The translations under genes were made by a program, and so were the position numbers. A DNA stretch of 12,874 bases from an uncultured Lachnospiraceae bacterium (GTDB lineage: Bacteria; Bacillota; Clostridia; Lachnospirales; Lachnospiraceae). Positions 1 through 6,482 of this stretch are shown piece by piece (the stretch's first letter is position 1; each line of letters begins with the position of its first letter). The stretch covers positions 1 through 12,874 of the forward strand of contig CAJTTU010000100.1 in the NCBI GenBank assembly GCA_910579325.1. Reading direction: 5' to 3'. The notes below the pieces were generated by a model. It did not search any database and was not told where the DNA came from. It saw only the letters and a list, made by a program, of their open reading frames with translations.

Positions 1-25
1 CAATGCCTTCTTGTACAGAAGGCTC

Positions 26-65
26 ATGTTCGCGGATTTTCCGTACCTGGAAAGCCTGCGAACAT
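26..65. repeat. Long imperfect hairpin (inverted repeat)
   Basis: ATGTTCGC (26-33) is matched exactly by GCGAACAT (58-65). Inside them TTTCC (38-42) pairs with GGAAA (49-53) around the loop GTACCT. The four bases between the two stems pair apart from one A-C mismatch, if G-T wobbles are allowed, giving one nearly continuous stem of about 17 positions. No T-run follows on either strand, so it is not a classical terminator. It could be an RNA structure, a processing site or a protein-binding palindrome. Confidence 0.55.
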
Positions 66-99
66 ACTTGTTGGTGACACGTCCCCAAACCCCTGAGAT

Positions 100-132
100 C
101 GTTACCTGCGGTAACGGCTGCGTTTTATTTTT
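100..132 (+). terminator. Possible rho-independent terminator
   Basis: CGTTACC (100-106) and GGTAACG (110-116) form a perfect 7-bp stem with a TGC loop. A T-rich stretch (TTTTATTTTT) begins at 123, six bases after the stem. This would end a rightward transcript entering from outside the window. The gap between stem and T-run is longer than usual, so the call is tentative. Confidence 0.4.
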
Positions 133-220
133 CCGTTTACCTGGCATTTGTCATAATTTTGTGAATGTTTCCTTATGGCTCCCTGCCTTTGCTGCGGGGT
201 ATTTTATTTATAACTTTTCC

Positions 221-249
221 TTGCAAAACCGGCGGCCGGATAATAAAAT
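221..249 (+). promoter_or_regulatory. Putative sigma-A promoter of the AAA-ATPase gene
   Basis: The -35 element TTGCAA (221-226) and -10 element TAAAAT (244-249) are separated by 17 bases. They match the consensus at 4 of 6 and 5 of 6 positions. Transcription would start near 256, leaving a leader of about 95 nt before the ATG at 350. It lies at a sensible place for an AAA-ATPase/PP-loop operon. Confidence 0.5.
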
Positions 250-349
250 ATGGGTAAGAAACTAATCGGAAATGTTCGAGGAATAAACGGACATGTGCTT
301 CGCGCATATTTTCGAAAGAATGAACCGGAAACGGCATAGGTGGTAATTG

Positions 350-1942
350 ATGGGGAAAATGTTTAATACGACAGGAGTGTGCAGGCCTGATAAACATTAT
401 ATGGTTAACATAGATGAGCGGCTGGGCAAAATTGAGGCGTTAATCGGCCAGGGCGCGTATTTTACCATAAATCGGGCAAGGCAGTATGGGAAGACGACGA
501 CGATCCAGCTGTTACGAGAGTGGCTGTCCGGGCGGTATATTGTGTTTTCTATCAGTTTTGAGGGAATAGAAAAAGAAGTGTATGCCGGGACGGTTCCGTT
601 TTGCCGGAGAATTTGCAGGCTTTTATATAAACGGGCGTCGGTGCGGCGCGACGGTACAGAGTTTATTTCTGAAAAATTGACTGCGCAGCTAGAACAAATG
701 TGCCATAGGGAAACTAATTTGGCGGATTTATCTGACTTTATTTCTGCTTTATGTATTCAAGCAGAAAAACCGGTTGTACTGATAGTCGATGAAGTGGATC
801 AGGCCAGTAATCAGGAAATCTTTCTTTCTTTTCTGGGAATGCTCCGGAATAAATATTTAAACAGGGATGAAGAACCGACATTCCAGTCCGTGATTCTGGC
901 AGGCGTTTACGATATAAAAAACCTGAAATTGAAGCTAAGGCCGGATGCCGAACGTCAATACAATAGTCCATGGAACATTGCTGTAAGCTTTACCGTCGAT
1001 ATGAGCTTTTCCCCAGCGGATATTGGGGGAATGCTGAAGGAATATGAGGAAGATGAACAGACCGGAATGGACATTGACGCCATGGCGCTGTCGCTCTATG
1101 CGTATACTTCCGGATATCCGTATCTGGTTTCTCAGCTGTGTAAAATAATAGATGAGCTTGTGCCGCAGGAGGAAGGATTTGGAACAAAAGCGGCAGCCTG
1201 GACAAACGCAGGGCTGACGGAGGCGGTAAAAATACTGCTGACAGAGCCGAATACTCTGTTTGACGATATCGTAAAAAAACTGGCGGATTTCCCGGAATTA
1301 AAGAAAATGCTTTATGTTGTCTTATTTCAGGGAGAAAGGATTCCATATAATGTGTACAACTATGCGATTAACATGGGATACATGTTTGGTTTCGTAAAGA
1401 ATCACCAGGGTATGGTGCAGGTGGCCAATCGGATTTTTGAGACATTGCTGTACAATCTGTTTATCTCAGAGGAAGTTTTGGACAGTAAAATTTATAAGGC
1501 GGCGGCTCTGGATAAAAATCAGTTTATTCGGGACGGGCAGCTGGACATGGAACTGGTTCTGGAACGGTTTGCGGAATCTTTTACGGAAATCTATGGGGAT
1601 GCGGAAGAAAAATTCGTGGAAGAAAACGGCCGCAGGTTCTTTTTGCTTTATCTGAAACCGATTATCAACGGCGTGGGGAATTATTATATCGAAGCCCGTA
1701 CCAGAGATATGCGCAGAACCGATGTGATTGTGGACTACCGGGGCAGGCAATACGTCTGTGAGCTGAAAATCTGGCGTGGACAGGAATATAATCAGCGAGG
1801 GGAACAGCAGCTGATCGGCTACCTGGATGATTACCACTTGACAAACGGGTATATGGTGAGCTTTAATTTTAATAAAAGGAAGCAGGTCGGAGTAAAGAGG
1901 ATAGAGATAGACGGCAGGCTGATTGTGGAGGCAGTGGTATAG
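350..1942 (+). CDS. AAA-like ATPase with C-terminal PD-(D/E)XK nuclease-type domain
   Basis: A 530-residue cytoplasmic protein with no signal peptide or membrane segment. The N-terminal half is a P-loop ATPase of the AAA-like type (AAA_35/AAA-ATPase_like group). Its Walker A reads NRARQYGKTTT at residues 41-51, with Lys48, and its Walker B VVLIVDEVDQ has Asp147-Glu148. The C-terminus carries a PD-(D/E)XK signature: Glu448 (YYIEA), Asp458 (TDVIVDY), Glu471-x-Lys473 (CELKIW) and Gln486/487 (EQQLIGYL). All core nuclease residues are present, so it may be active on nucleic acid. The ATG at 350 is chosen because AGGTGG lies 6 nt upstream; a TTG at 347 and an ATG at 359 are less well spaced. The PP-loop gene follows after 18 nt, probably co-transcribed. 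This ATPase/nuclease architecture is abundant in gut Clostridia and Bacteroidetes, but its role is not established. The domain assignment is solid; a role in defence or DNA maintenance is only inference. Confidence 0.85.
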   Translation: MGKMFNTTGVCRPDKHYMVNIDERLGKIEALIGQGAYFTINRARQYGKTTTIQLLREWLSGRYIVFSISFEGIEKEVYAGTVPFCRRICRLLYKRASVRRDGTEFISEKLTAQLEQMCHRETNLADLSDFISALCIQAEKPVVLIVDEVDQASNQEIFLSFLGMLRNKYLNRDEEPTFQSVILAGVYDIKNLKLKLRPDAERQYNSPWNIAVSFTVDMSFSPADIGGMLKEYEEDEQTGMDIDAMALSLYAYTSGYPYLVSQLCKIIDELVPQEEGFGTKAAAWTNAGLTEAVKILLTEPNTLFDDIVKKLADFPELKKMLYVVLFQGERIPYNVYNYAINMGYMFGFVKNHQGMVQVANRIFETLLYNLFISEEVLDSKIYKAAALDKNQFIRDGQLDMELVLERFAESFTEIYGDAEEKFVEENGRRFFLLYLKPIINGVGNYYIEARTRDMRRTDVIVDYRGRQYVCELKIWRGQEYNQRGEQQLIGYLDDYHLTNGYMVSFNFNKRKQVGVKRIEIDGRLIVEAVV

Positions 1943-1960
1943 AAAGCGAGGAAATGAACC

Positions 1961-2602
1961 ATGAACTTTGCCATGTCCTACAGCTGTGGAAAAGACAGCA
2001 CATTAGCGCTTCACAAAATGGTGGAGCAGGGCCACAGGCCGGTGTGCCTTGTAATCGTAGTGAACGAAGCGGAAGAACGTTCCTATTTTCACGGAGCGGA
2101 TTACAGTATGATGAACCGGTATGCCGAGGCGCTGCAGCTGCCGCTGGTGTTATGTCCGACGGCGGGGGAAACCTATCATCTGGCTTTTGAGGAAGGGCTG
2201 AGAAAAGCGAAGGAGATGGGGGCGGAAGCCGCCTGCTTCGGCGATATTGATATTGAAGAAAACCGGAAATGGGAGGAGGACCGCTGTGCCGCAGTCGGGC
2301 TGACACCCTTTTTTCCGCTGTGGCAGAACGGGCGGGAGGAAAATGTCCGGGAGCTGGTCGCGCTGGGCTACCGGTGCCTGATTAAGAGCATCAATCAGAC
2401 GCTGCTCCCCAGAGAGCTGCTGGGAACCAGCATAGACAATCATTCGATTGAAGTGATGAAAGCGGCGGGCGTAGATATCTGCGGTGAAAACGGGGAGTAT
2501 CACACACTGGCGACAGACGGCCCTGTTTTTCATAAACCGCTGGAATTTCAGATCGGCGATGTGATGGAGTTTGGTGATTACGCAGTGATTGATGTCAAAT
2601 GA
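1961..2602 (+). CDS. PP-loop ATPase, Dph6 family (diphthine-ammonia ligase-like)
   Basis: A 213-residue soluble protein of the ATP-pyrophosphatase (PP-loop) group. The pyrophosphate-binding loop SYSCGKDS is at residues 6-13, in the usual place directly after the first beta strand. The family's second signature, GENGEYHT followed by DGPVF, lies at 175-190. FGDI (93-96) and PLW (119-121) are also typical of the Dph6/MJ0570 group. In archaea and eukaryotes Dph6 amidates diphthine on elongation factor 2 using ATP and ammonium. Bacterial EF-G carries no diphthamide, so the substrate here is probably different and unknown. Length is normal for the single-domain form. The start follows a GAGG motif by 9 nt and the preceding stop by 18 nt, implying co-transcription with the AAA-ATPase gene. 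Family assignment is confident; the reaction is not. Confidence 0.85.
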   Translation: MNFAMSYSCGKDSTLALHKMVEQGHRPVCLVIVVNEAEERSYFHGADYSMMNRYAEALQLPLVLCPTAGETYHLAFEEGLRKAKEMGAEAACFGDIDIEENRKWEEDRCAAVGLTPFFPLWQNGREENVRELVALGYRCLIKSINQTLLPRELLGTSIDNHSIEVMKAAGVDICGENGEYHTLATDGPVFHKPLEFQIGDVMEFGDYAVIDVK

Positions 2603-2638
2603 ACGTATGTTTAAAGAAAAGGAATAGACGTGATAAAA

Positions 2639-2695
2639 AGACGCAGTTTTGAGTTTTAGCTTTAGGGGCATCTTGCCCATTTCAAAACTGCGTCT
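2639..2695. terminator. Nested bidirectional terminator between convergent units
   Basis: AGACGCAGTTTTGA (2639-2652) is matched perfectly by TCAAAACTGCGTCT (2682-2695), a 14-bp stem. The 29-nt interior holds a second hairpin, GGGCA (2666-2670)/TGCCC (2674-2678) with loop TCT. Reading rightward, CTTTTT follows two bases after the stem. Reading leftward, TTTTATC follows the stem directly. It can therefore terminate both the AAA/PP-loop unit and the opposing kinase operon. Confidence 0.85.
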
Positions 2696-2771
2696 GCCTT
2701 TTTGCGTTACGGATTGTTCTGCCCATTTGCCAAAGGCGGATTTTGATACCGAGCCTGCCTGGAACGGTATT

Positions 2772-5207
2772 TTAAGAGCACGGTTCTTCCACCATCGGAA
2801 ACTCCACCGTCACCGTAAACAAATCCGCGTCGGTCTCCACCCGGAAGCTGCCGCCGCAGGCTTCGGTGAAGCTCTGGGCGATGGAGAGCCCCAGGCCGGA
2901 GCCGCCGTCGGTGCGGCTTGCGTCGCCTCTGGTGAAGCGGGCCGTAAAGTCGATGTCGTTTCGCAGTTCAGACCGTGAAATATTTTTGACCACGGTCAAA
3001 GCGGTCTTGCTTCCGCTGTCACAGGCCAGCGTCAGGTAAACCCGGGAGCTTTCCAGAGAATATTGGAGGGCGTTCTGGATCAGGTTCTGGAACACCCGGT
3101 AAAGCCGCTGCCCGTCGGCATAAATCATAACGGGCGATTCAGGGATGTCGGTTTTTAAGGACACGCTGCTGCCGTTAATCACTTCCTCCATATCCGCCAG
3201 CGTCTGCCGCAGCAGCTTGCCTAAATCGATCTGTTCCATCTCCACCGGAAGCTGTCCCGAAGCGGCTTTGCTGATCTCAAACACATCCTGTACCATGGCT
3301 TTCAGCCGCTGAGATTTGTCGTCCAGAACTTTAACATAATCCTGAATATGCTCCGGCAGCTCTTCCTCCTGGTTCAGCAAATCTACATAGCTGATAATGG
3401 ATGTGAGGGGCGTTTTGATGTCGTGGGACACATTGGACACCAGCTCCACCTTCATCCGCTCGCTTTTGATCTGCTCCTCTACCGCAGTGTCCAGCCCCTG
3501 CCGGATTTCGTTCAGATCCTGTGAGGCCTTCGCCAGAGGGGAGTCCTCGGAAAGGCTGACAGGATGAGTCAGGTCGCCCTGTTTTACCGCTGCGATCTGC
3601 CTGGTCAGGCTGCCCAGATCCTGGGCTGTCCGCTTGCTTTTGGCCGCGAAAAATATGGTCCAGGCTATGGTGATCAGCAGGAACGCCAGAAATATGATGC
3701 AATAGGGCATCGACCGCCTGTTGGCGGCCGGGTCGATATAGGTGAAAAAGTGTGCGGTAATCACCAGATATACGATCAGCACCATTGACAGTAACGCCGT
3801 CAATATGGCATAAGGGTATATCAGCTGCTTCTGGACGCTCATCGTCAGGCTCTTCGCGTTAAACAGCCGAAACAGCTTTCCAAACAGGCCGTGCCTCCAG
3901 GGTTTTTCATTGTACCGCATATCTCCGATCAGAAGGCAGAGGACAAATATAAAGATGGCAATGCCCGCAATGCCGGACAGTGGACGTGACCGCAGATCAT
4001 AGGCGATATCGTAAGCGACATCCGGCCAGTAATAGCCAAATTCTTCTGCGTTGGAGGAAAAAAGGACTGCGGATTGAACCGCATACCTTGCCGTATTGCC
4101 GCACAGCCTGATGCTGAAAAAGGCGGCGGCGACGGCGGCAAGCAGCTTGAACTCAAACCAGAGCTTACCGGTGAAGCCGCTGATCTGCCGGAAGCCTGCC
4201 CTCCGGTCTTTCCGGAGCAGCAGAGCCAGAAGCAGAAAACCTGCGGCGATGCCAAAGCGGATCTGCAGCCCTCTTACGGCCCGGCGCGTATCGGCCATTT
4301 CCCGCTCGATCCAGTACAGCTGGTTTAAGGACCGGGCATAGCCCTCGGTGGAATAATCCCCGTTCATATACATAATAGGGGATCTGGCGGCAGCAATGAC
4401 GACGCTGGCTTTTTTTGTATTTTCATCCACCGTAAAGTTTTTGTAGCCGGGCACATACCAGTCGCTGGATTCCTGGTAGTAGCCGTCGCCATAGATGTCG
4501 ATATCCTGGCCGTCCTTGAGGATTCTGGCTTTTTCACCGTCGAAGCTTAACAGGAAGTTATAGCCTTCAGGCAGGGACGGGGAATCGCCGCCGGTAAGCC
4601 CGGTACCCTCAGCATTGGTATACAGCGTCTTCCCTTCATATTGAATGATGTACAGCAGGTTTTTATCGTTCTGAATCCGCAGGTGAAACTGTTCCGCCTG
4701 CTTTTTGTAATATTCGGCCATTTCTTTATCATCGGCCGGCTCACTGAGGTTATAGCCATAGGAGGAAAGGATATCCTGAAGCTCCTCCCTGGCGAGAGGC
4801 TGTCCGCTTTCTGCCGCCACGCCTAAGTCTTCTGCGATGGCCTCCAGCTCCGGCTGGCTGATCGGGGGTTTATCCTCTGCTTCAAAAACGATGTCATAAT
4901 CATACAGGCTTTCGGCAGTGCCTGTGGAATAGGCATCCCCGTAACTGTAATAATAAGCGCCGCCGTAGTTGTTTGCGTTGACAGGCCCGCCCGTGGCCAT
5001 GCCCAGAAAGCTTTCCAGCCGCCCTGAAATAAAGCTGTGGAAATCCCAGGTGTTCTGATAGTCCGTTTCCGTTATGGAAGAGACATTCTCCCGCAAGGCG
5101 TTCCACTGTGTAATGCCTGTCAGCAGGCTGTGAAGCAGCATGCCAAGCCCCAGGCAGAAAGCGGTTATGCCGATCCATCCTTTACATTTTTTCCATTTTG
5201 TATCCAA
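2772..5207 (-). CDS. Membrane sensor histidine kinase of a two-component system
   Basis: This 811-residue kinase is long for the family because of a large sensor part. Segment 1 (about 11-31) is followed by an extracytoplasmic region of about 285 residues (32-316). Five further hydrophobic segments lie near 317-331, 352-370, 409-428, 462-487 and 500-521, giving a consistent six-span topology with a cytoplasmic C-terminus. A HAMP-like linker (522-575) leads to the phosphoacceptor helix SNVSHDIKTPLTSI, with His595. The ATPase domain shows the N box NLIQNALQYS (708-717), RFTRGDASR (757-765) and GGSGLGLS (768-775). All residues needed for autophosphorylation appear present. The kinase core resembles VanS-like kinases in Clostridia. 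The ATG lies inside the end of the response regulator gene, with a 26-nt overlap, so translation is probably coupled. The extracytoplasmic region is unlike any sensor domain I recognise, and the ligand is unknown. Confidence 0.93.
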   Translation of the reverse strand: MDTKWKKCKGWIGITAFCLGLGMLLHSLLTGITQWNALRENVSSITETDYQNTWDFHSFISGRLESFLGMATGGPVNANNYGGAYYYSYGDAYSTGTAESLYDYDIVFEAEDKPPISQPELEAIAEDLGVAAESGQPLAREELQDILSSYGYNLSEPADDKEMAEYYKKQAEQFHLRIQNDKNLLYIIQYEGKTLYTNAEGTGLTGGDSPSLPEGYNFLLSFDGEKARILKDGQDIDIYGDGYYQESSDWYVPGYKNFTVDENTKKASVVIAAARSPIMYMNGDYSTEGYARSLNQLYWIEREMADTRRAVRGLQIRFGIAAGFLLLALLLRKDRRAGFRQISGFTGKLWFEFKLLAAVAAAFFSIRLCGNTARYAVQSAVLFSSNAEEFGYYWPDVAYDIAYDLRSRPLSGIAGIAIFIFVLCLLIGDMRYNEKPWRHGLFGKLFRLFNAKSLTMSVQKQLIYPYAILTALLSMVLIVYLVITAHFFTYIDPAANRRSMPYCIIFLAFLLITIAWTIFFAAKSKRTAQDLGSLTRQIAAVKQGDLTHPVSLSEDSPLAKASQDLNEIRQGLDTAVEEQIKSERMKVELVSNVSHDIKTPLTSIISYVDLLNQEEELPEHIQDYVKVLDDKSQRLKAMVQDVFEISKAASGQLPVEMEQIDLGKLLRQTLADMEEVINGSSVSLKTDIPESPVMIYADGQRLYRVFQNLIQNALQYSLESSRVYLTLACDSGSKTALTVVKNISRSELRNDIDFTARFTRGDASRTDGGSGLGLSIAQSFTEACGGSFRVETDADLFTVTVEFPMVEEPCS

Positions 5208-5877
5208 TTCCCCACACCACCTTTAAATATTCTGGCTCTTTCGGATTGAGTTCGATTTTTTCCCGGATGCGCCGGATGTGGACCATCACCGTATTTTCGG
5301 GAGCGTAGGCTTCCTCCTGCCAGACCCGGCGGTAGATTTCCTCCGCAGGGAAAATCCGCCCGATGTTGCGCATAAAGAGATCCATAATCTTTGTCTCCGT
5401 GGCGGTCAGCTTCACCGGCTCGCCGTCGGCATATAAAACCAGTTCCTCCCCGTGCCAGCACAGCCGCCCGTTTTCAATTTCCTGCAGGGATGCGGCATGG
5501 ATGTCCCCCAGGCTGGTGTACCGCCTTAGATGGCTGCGCACCCGGGCTGTAAGCTCCTGGGAATTGTAGGGCTTGGTCACATAGTCGTCGGCGCCCATGG
5601 ACAGCCCCAGCACCTTGTCCGTCTCCTCGCTTTTTGCGCTTAAGATAATGATGGGCAGGTTTTTCCGCTCCCGGATCTTAAGGATGGCGGACAGCCCGTC
5701 AAGCTTCGGCATCATCACATCCATCAGGATCAGGTGCACCGGCCGGGTGGCCAGAAGATCCAGAGCCTGCAGTCCGTCGTAGGCTTTCAGAACCTGGTAT
5801 CCTTCTTTTTCCAGCAGGATGGCGATGGCATTTACGATTTCACGGTCATCGTCCACTACCAGTATGCATTGGGTCAT
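5182..5877 (-). CDS. OmpR/PhoB-type response regulator
   Basis: A 231-residue DNA-binding partner of the adjacent histidine kinase. The receiver domain has the acidic pair in VVDDDRE, phosphoacceptor Asp53 in LILMDVMMP, the switch residue Ser80 in IILSAK and Lys102 in DDYVTKP. The C-terminal half is a winged helix: ETKIMDLFMRN, the recognition-helix region TVMVHIRRIREKIE and the wing WGIGYK. Length and architecture are those of the VanR/PhoB group. The frame stays open to a TTG at 5895, but the ATG at 5877 is preferred because AGGAGG (5886-5891) lies 8 nt before it and would otherwise be read as coding. A consensus-like promoter with direct repeats lies upstream, suggesting autoregulation. 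No transporter or resistance gene sits beside the pair, so its regulon cannot be read from context. Confidence 0.93.
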   Translation of the reverse strand: MTQCILVVDDDREIVNAIAILLEKEGYQVLKAYDGLQALDLLATRPVHLILMDVMMPKLDGLSAILKIRERKNLPIIILSAKSEETDKVLGLSMGADDYVTKPYNSQELTARVRSHLRRYTSLGDIHAASLQEIENGRLCWHGEELVLYADGEPVKLTATETKIMDLFMRNIGRIFPAEEIYRRVWQEEAYAPENTVMVHIRRIREKIELNPKEPEYLKVVWGIGYKMEKM

Positions 5878-5885
5878 GTTGAACT

Positions 5886-5891
5886 CCTCCT
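5886..5891 (-). promoter_or_regulatory. Ribosome binding site deciding the response regulator start
   Basis: Perfect AGGAGG on the minus strand, 8 nt ahead of the ATG at 5877. It lies inside the longer open frame beginning with TTG at 5895, so it argues for the shorter protein. Confidence 0.85.
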
Positions 5892-5941
5892 TCAAGCTTG
5901 AATTGATTATAGGGCAGGCCTCTTACAAAAGGATGGATATA

Positions 5942-5960
5942 AATCTTACGGGAATCTTAC
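5942..5960 (-). promoter_or_regulatory. Direct repeats, possible response-regulator operator
   Basis: On the minus strand GTAAGATT occurs twice (5960-5953 and 5949-5942), separated by CCC and repeating every 11 bases, one helical turn. OmpR-family regulators commonly bind such tandem repeats as head-to-tail dimers. Here one copy sits in the promoter spacer and the other covers the -10 element. Binding would be expected to repress, or to reshape, transcription of the two-component operon. Binding by this regulator is inferred. Confidence 0.45.
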
Positions 5961-5971
5961 ACTTTTGTCAA
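5943..5971 (-). promoter_or_regulatory. Promoter of the two-component operon
   Basis: A perfect -35 TTGACA (5971-5966), a 17-base spacer and the -10 TAAGAT (5948-5943, 5 of 6 matches) read leftward. Transcription would start near 5936, giving a leader of roughly 60 nt before the response regulator ATG. Confidence 0.75.
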
Positions 5972-5994
5972 CGCATGGAAAACTTTCCCTGCGG

Positions 5995-6015
5995 AACCGC
6001 ATTGCGGTTAATGCG
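5995..6015. repeat. Overlapping alternative hairpins upstream of the two-component promoter
   Basis: AACCGCA (5995-6001) T TGCGGTT (6003-6009) is a perfect 15-base palindrome. It overlaps a second possible hairpin, CGCATT (5998-6003)/AATGCG (6010-6015). No T-run follows on the minus strand, so it is not an evident terminator of the DUF1294 transcript. It may be a protein-binding palindrome. Confidence 0.4.
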
Positions 6016-6066
6016 TGATGTTCAGGAACCGGCGGAGCAGGCTTTCGACGTTCGGCATTGTCATAA

Positions 6067-6408
6067 TTATAATAGGTAATGACAGACTGCCCATGCCCCC
6101 ATGATCTGCAGCGCCAGTATCATGGGCATTCCGAGACAGAAGGACAGATGCTTTGTCTTGTGGCGGAACAGCTGCATGCCCAGGATGGAGCCGGCGCTTC
6201 CGCCCAGAGCCGCAATGAAAAATAAGGTCTTTTCCGGGATGCGCCAGCGGTGCTTTCGTGCCCGCTGTTTGTCGATGAACATTGATAAGAGTCCTGCAAG
6301 GTTGATGGCCACCAGATAAATGATCAGCAGTGCCGCAGGAAAACGCAAGAGCGATCCGGCAGTAAATGTTACAAAGTATGTCGGGTAAAATGTTTGTATA
6401 GATGCCAT
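6067..6408 (-). CDS. Small DUF1294 membrane protein
   Basis: A 113-residue protein of the DUF1294 family. The diagnostic part reads IDKQRARKHRWRIPEKTLF at residues 45-63, then an LGGSAGSILGM segment, then FRHKTKH (81-87). Three hydrophobic stretches near 22-43, 60-79 and 89-110 suggest three membrane spans with the basic IDKQRARKHRWRIPE loop between the first two. The function of the family is unknown. The frame is open back to 6495, but the ATG at 6408 is chosen because GAGG (6415-6418) lies 6 nt before it, upstream in-frame starts lack a ribosome binding site, and the shorter length fits the family. Adenosine deaminase lies 74 nt upstream on the same strand; the genes may share a transcript, since I find no terminator between them. 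Confidence 0.88.
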   Translation of the reverse strand: MASIQTFYPTYFVTFTAGSLLRFPAALLIIYLVAINLAGLLSMFIDKQRARKHRWRIPEKTLFFIAALGGSAGSILGMQLFRHKTKHLSFCLGMPMILALQIMGAWAVCHYLL

Positions 6409-6482
6409 ATAAAACCTCATTAAAGTATCATGTAAAGCAATATAAAGCGCAATATAACAGTATTGAGAAAGGCTTGAGAATC

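Larger units (their letters stand above)
1..349. other. Intergenic region at left edge, no convincing gene
   Basis: I see no supportable coding region here. The only longish open frame on the + strand (84 codons from a TTG at 11) has no ribosome binding site and no recognisable protein features. The stretch holds a long imperfect hairpin near the left edge, a second compact hairpin followed by a T-rich run, and a plausible sigma-A promoter reading into the AAA-ATPase gene. It probably contains the 3' end region of a gene lying outside the window plus the leader of the next gene. Confidence 0.6.

Noticed and set aside
11..265. Open frame of 84 codons on the + strand near the left edge
   Set aside because: TTG start without ribosome binding site, runs through two hairpins, and the product has no recognisable feature or normal composition.
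5878..5895. Longer response regulator beginning MKEEFN from a TTG
   Set aside because: Those six codons contain the AGGAGG ribosome binding site of the following ATG.
6437..6457. Direct repeat GCAATATAA twice, 12 bases apart, between the deaminase and DUF1294 genes
   Set aside because: Short, AT-rich and not tied to a clear promoter; chance is a sufficient explanation.
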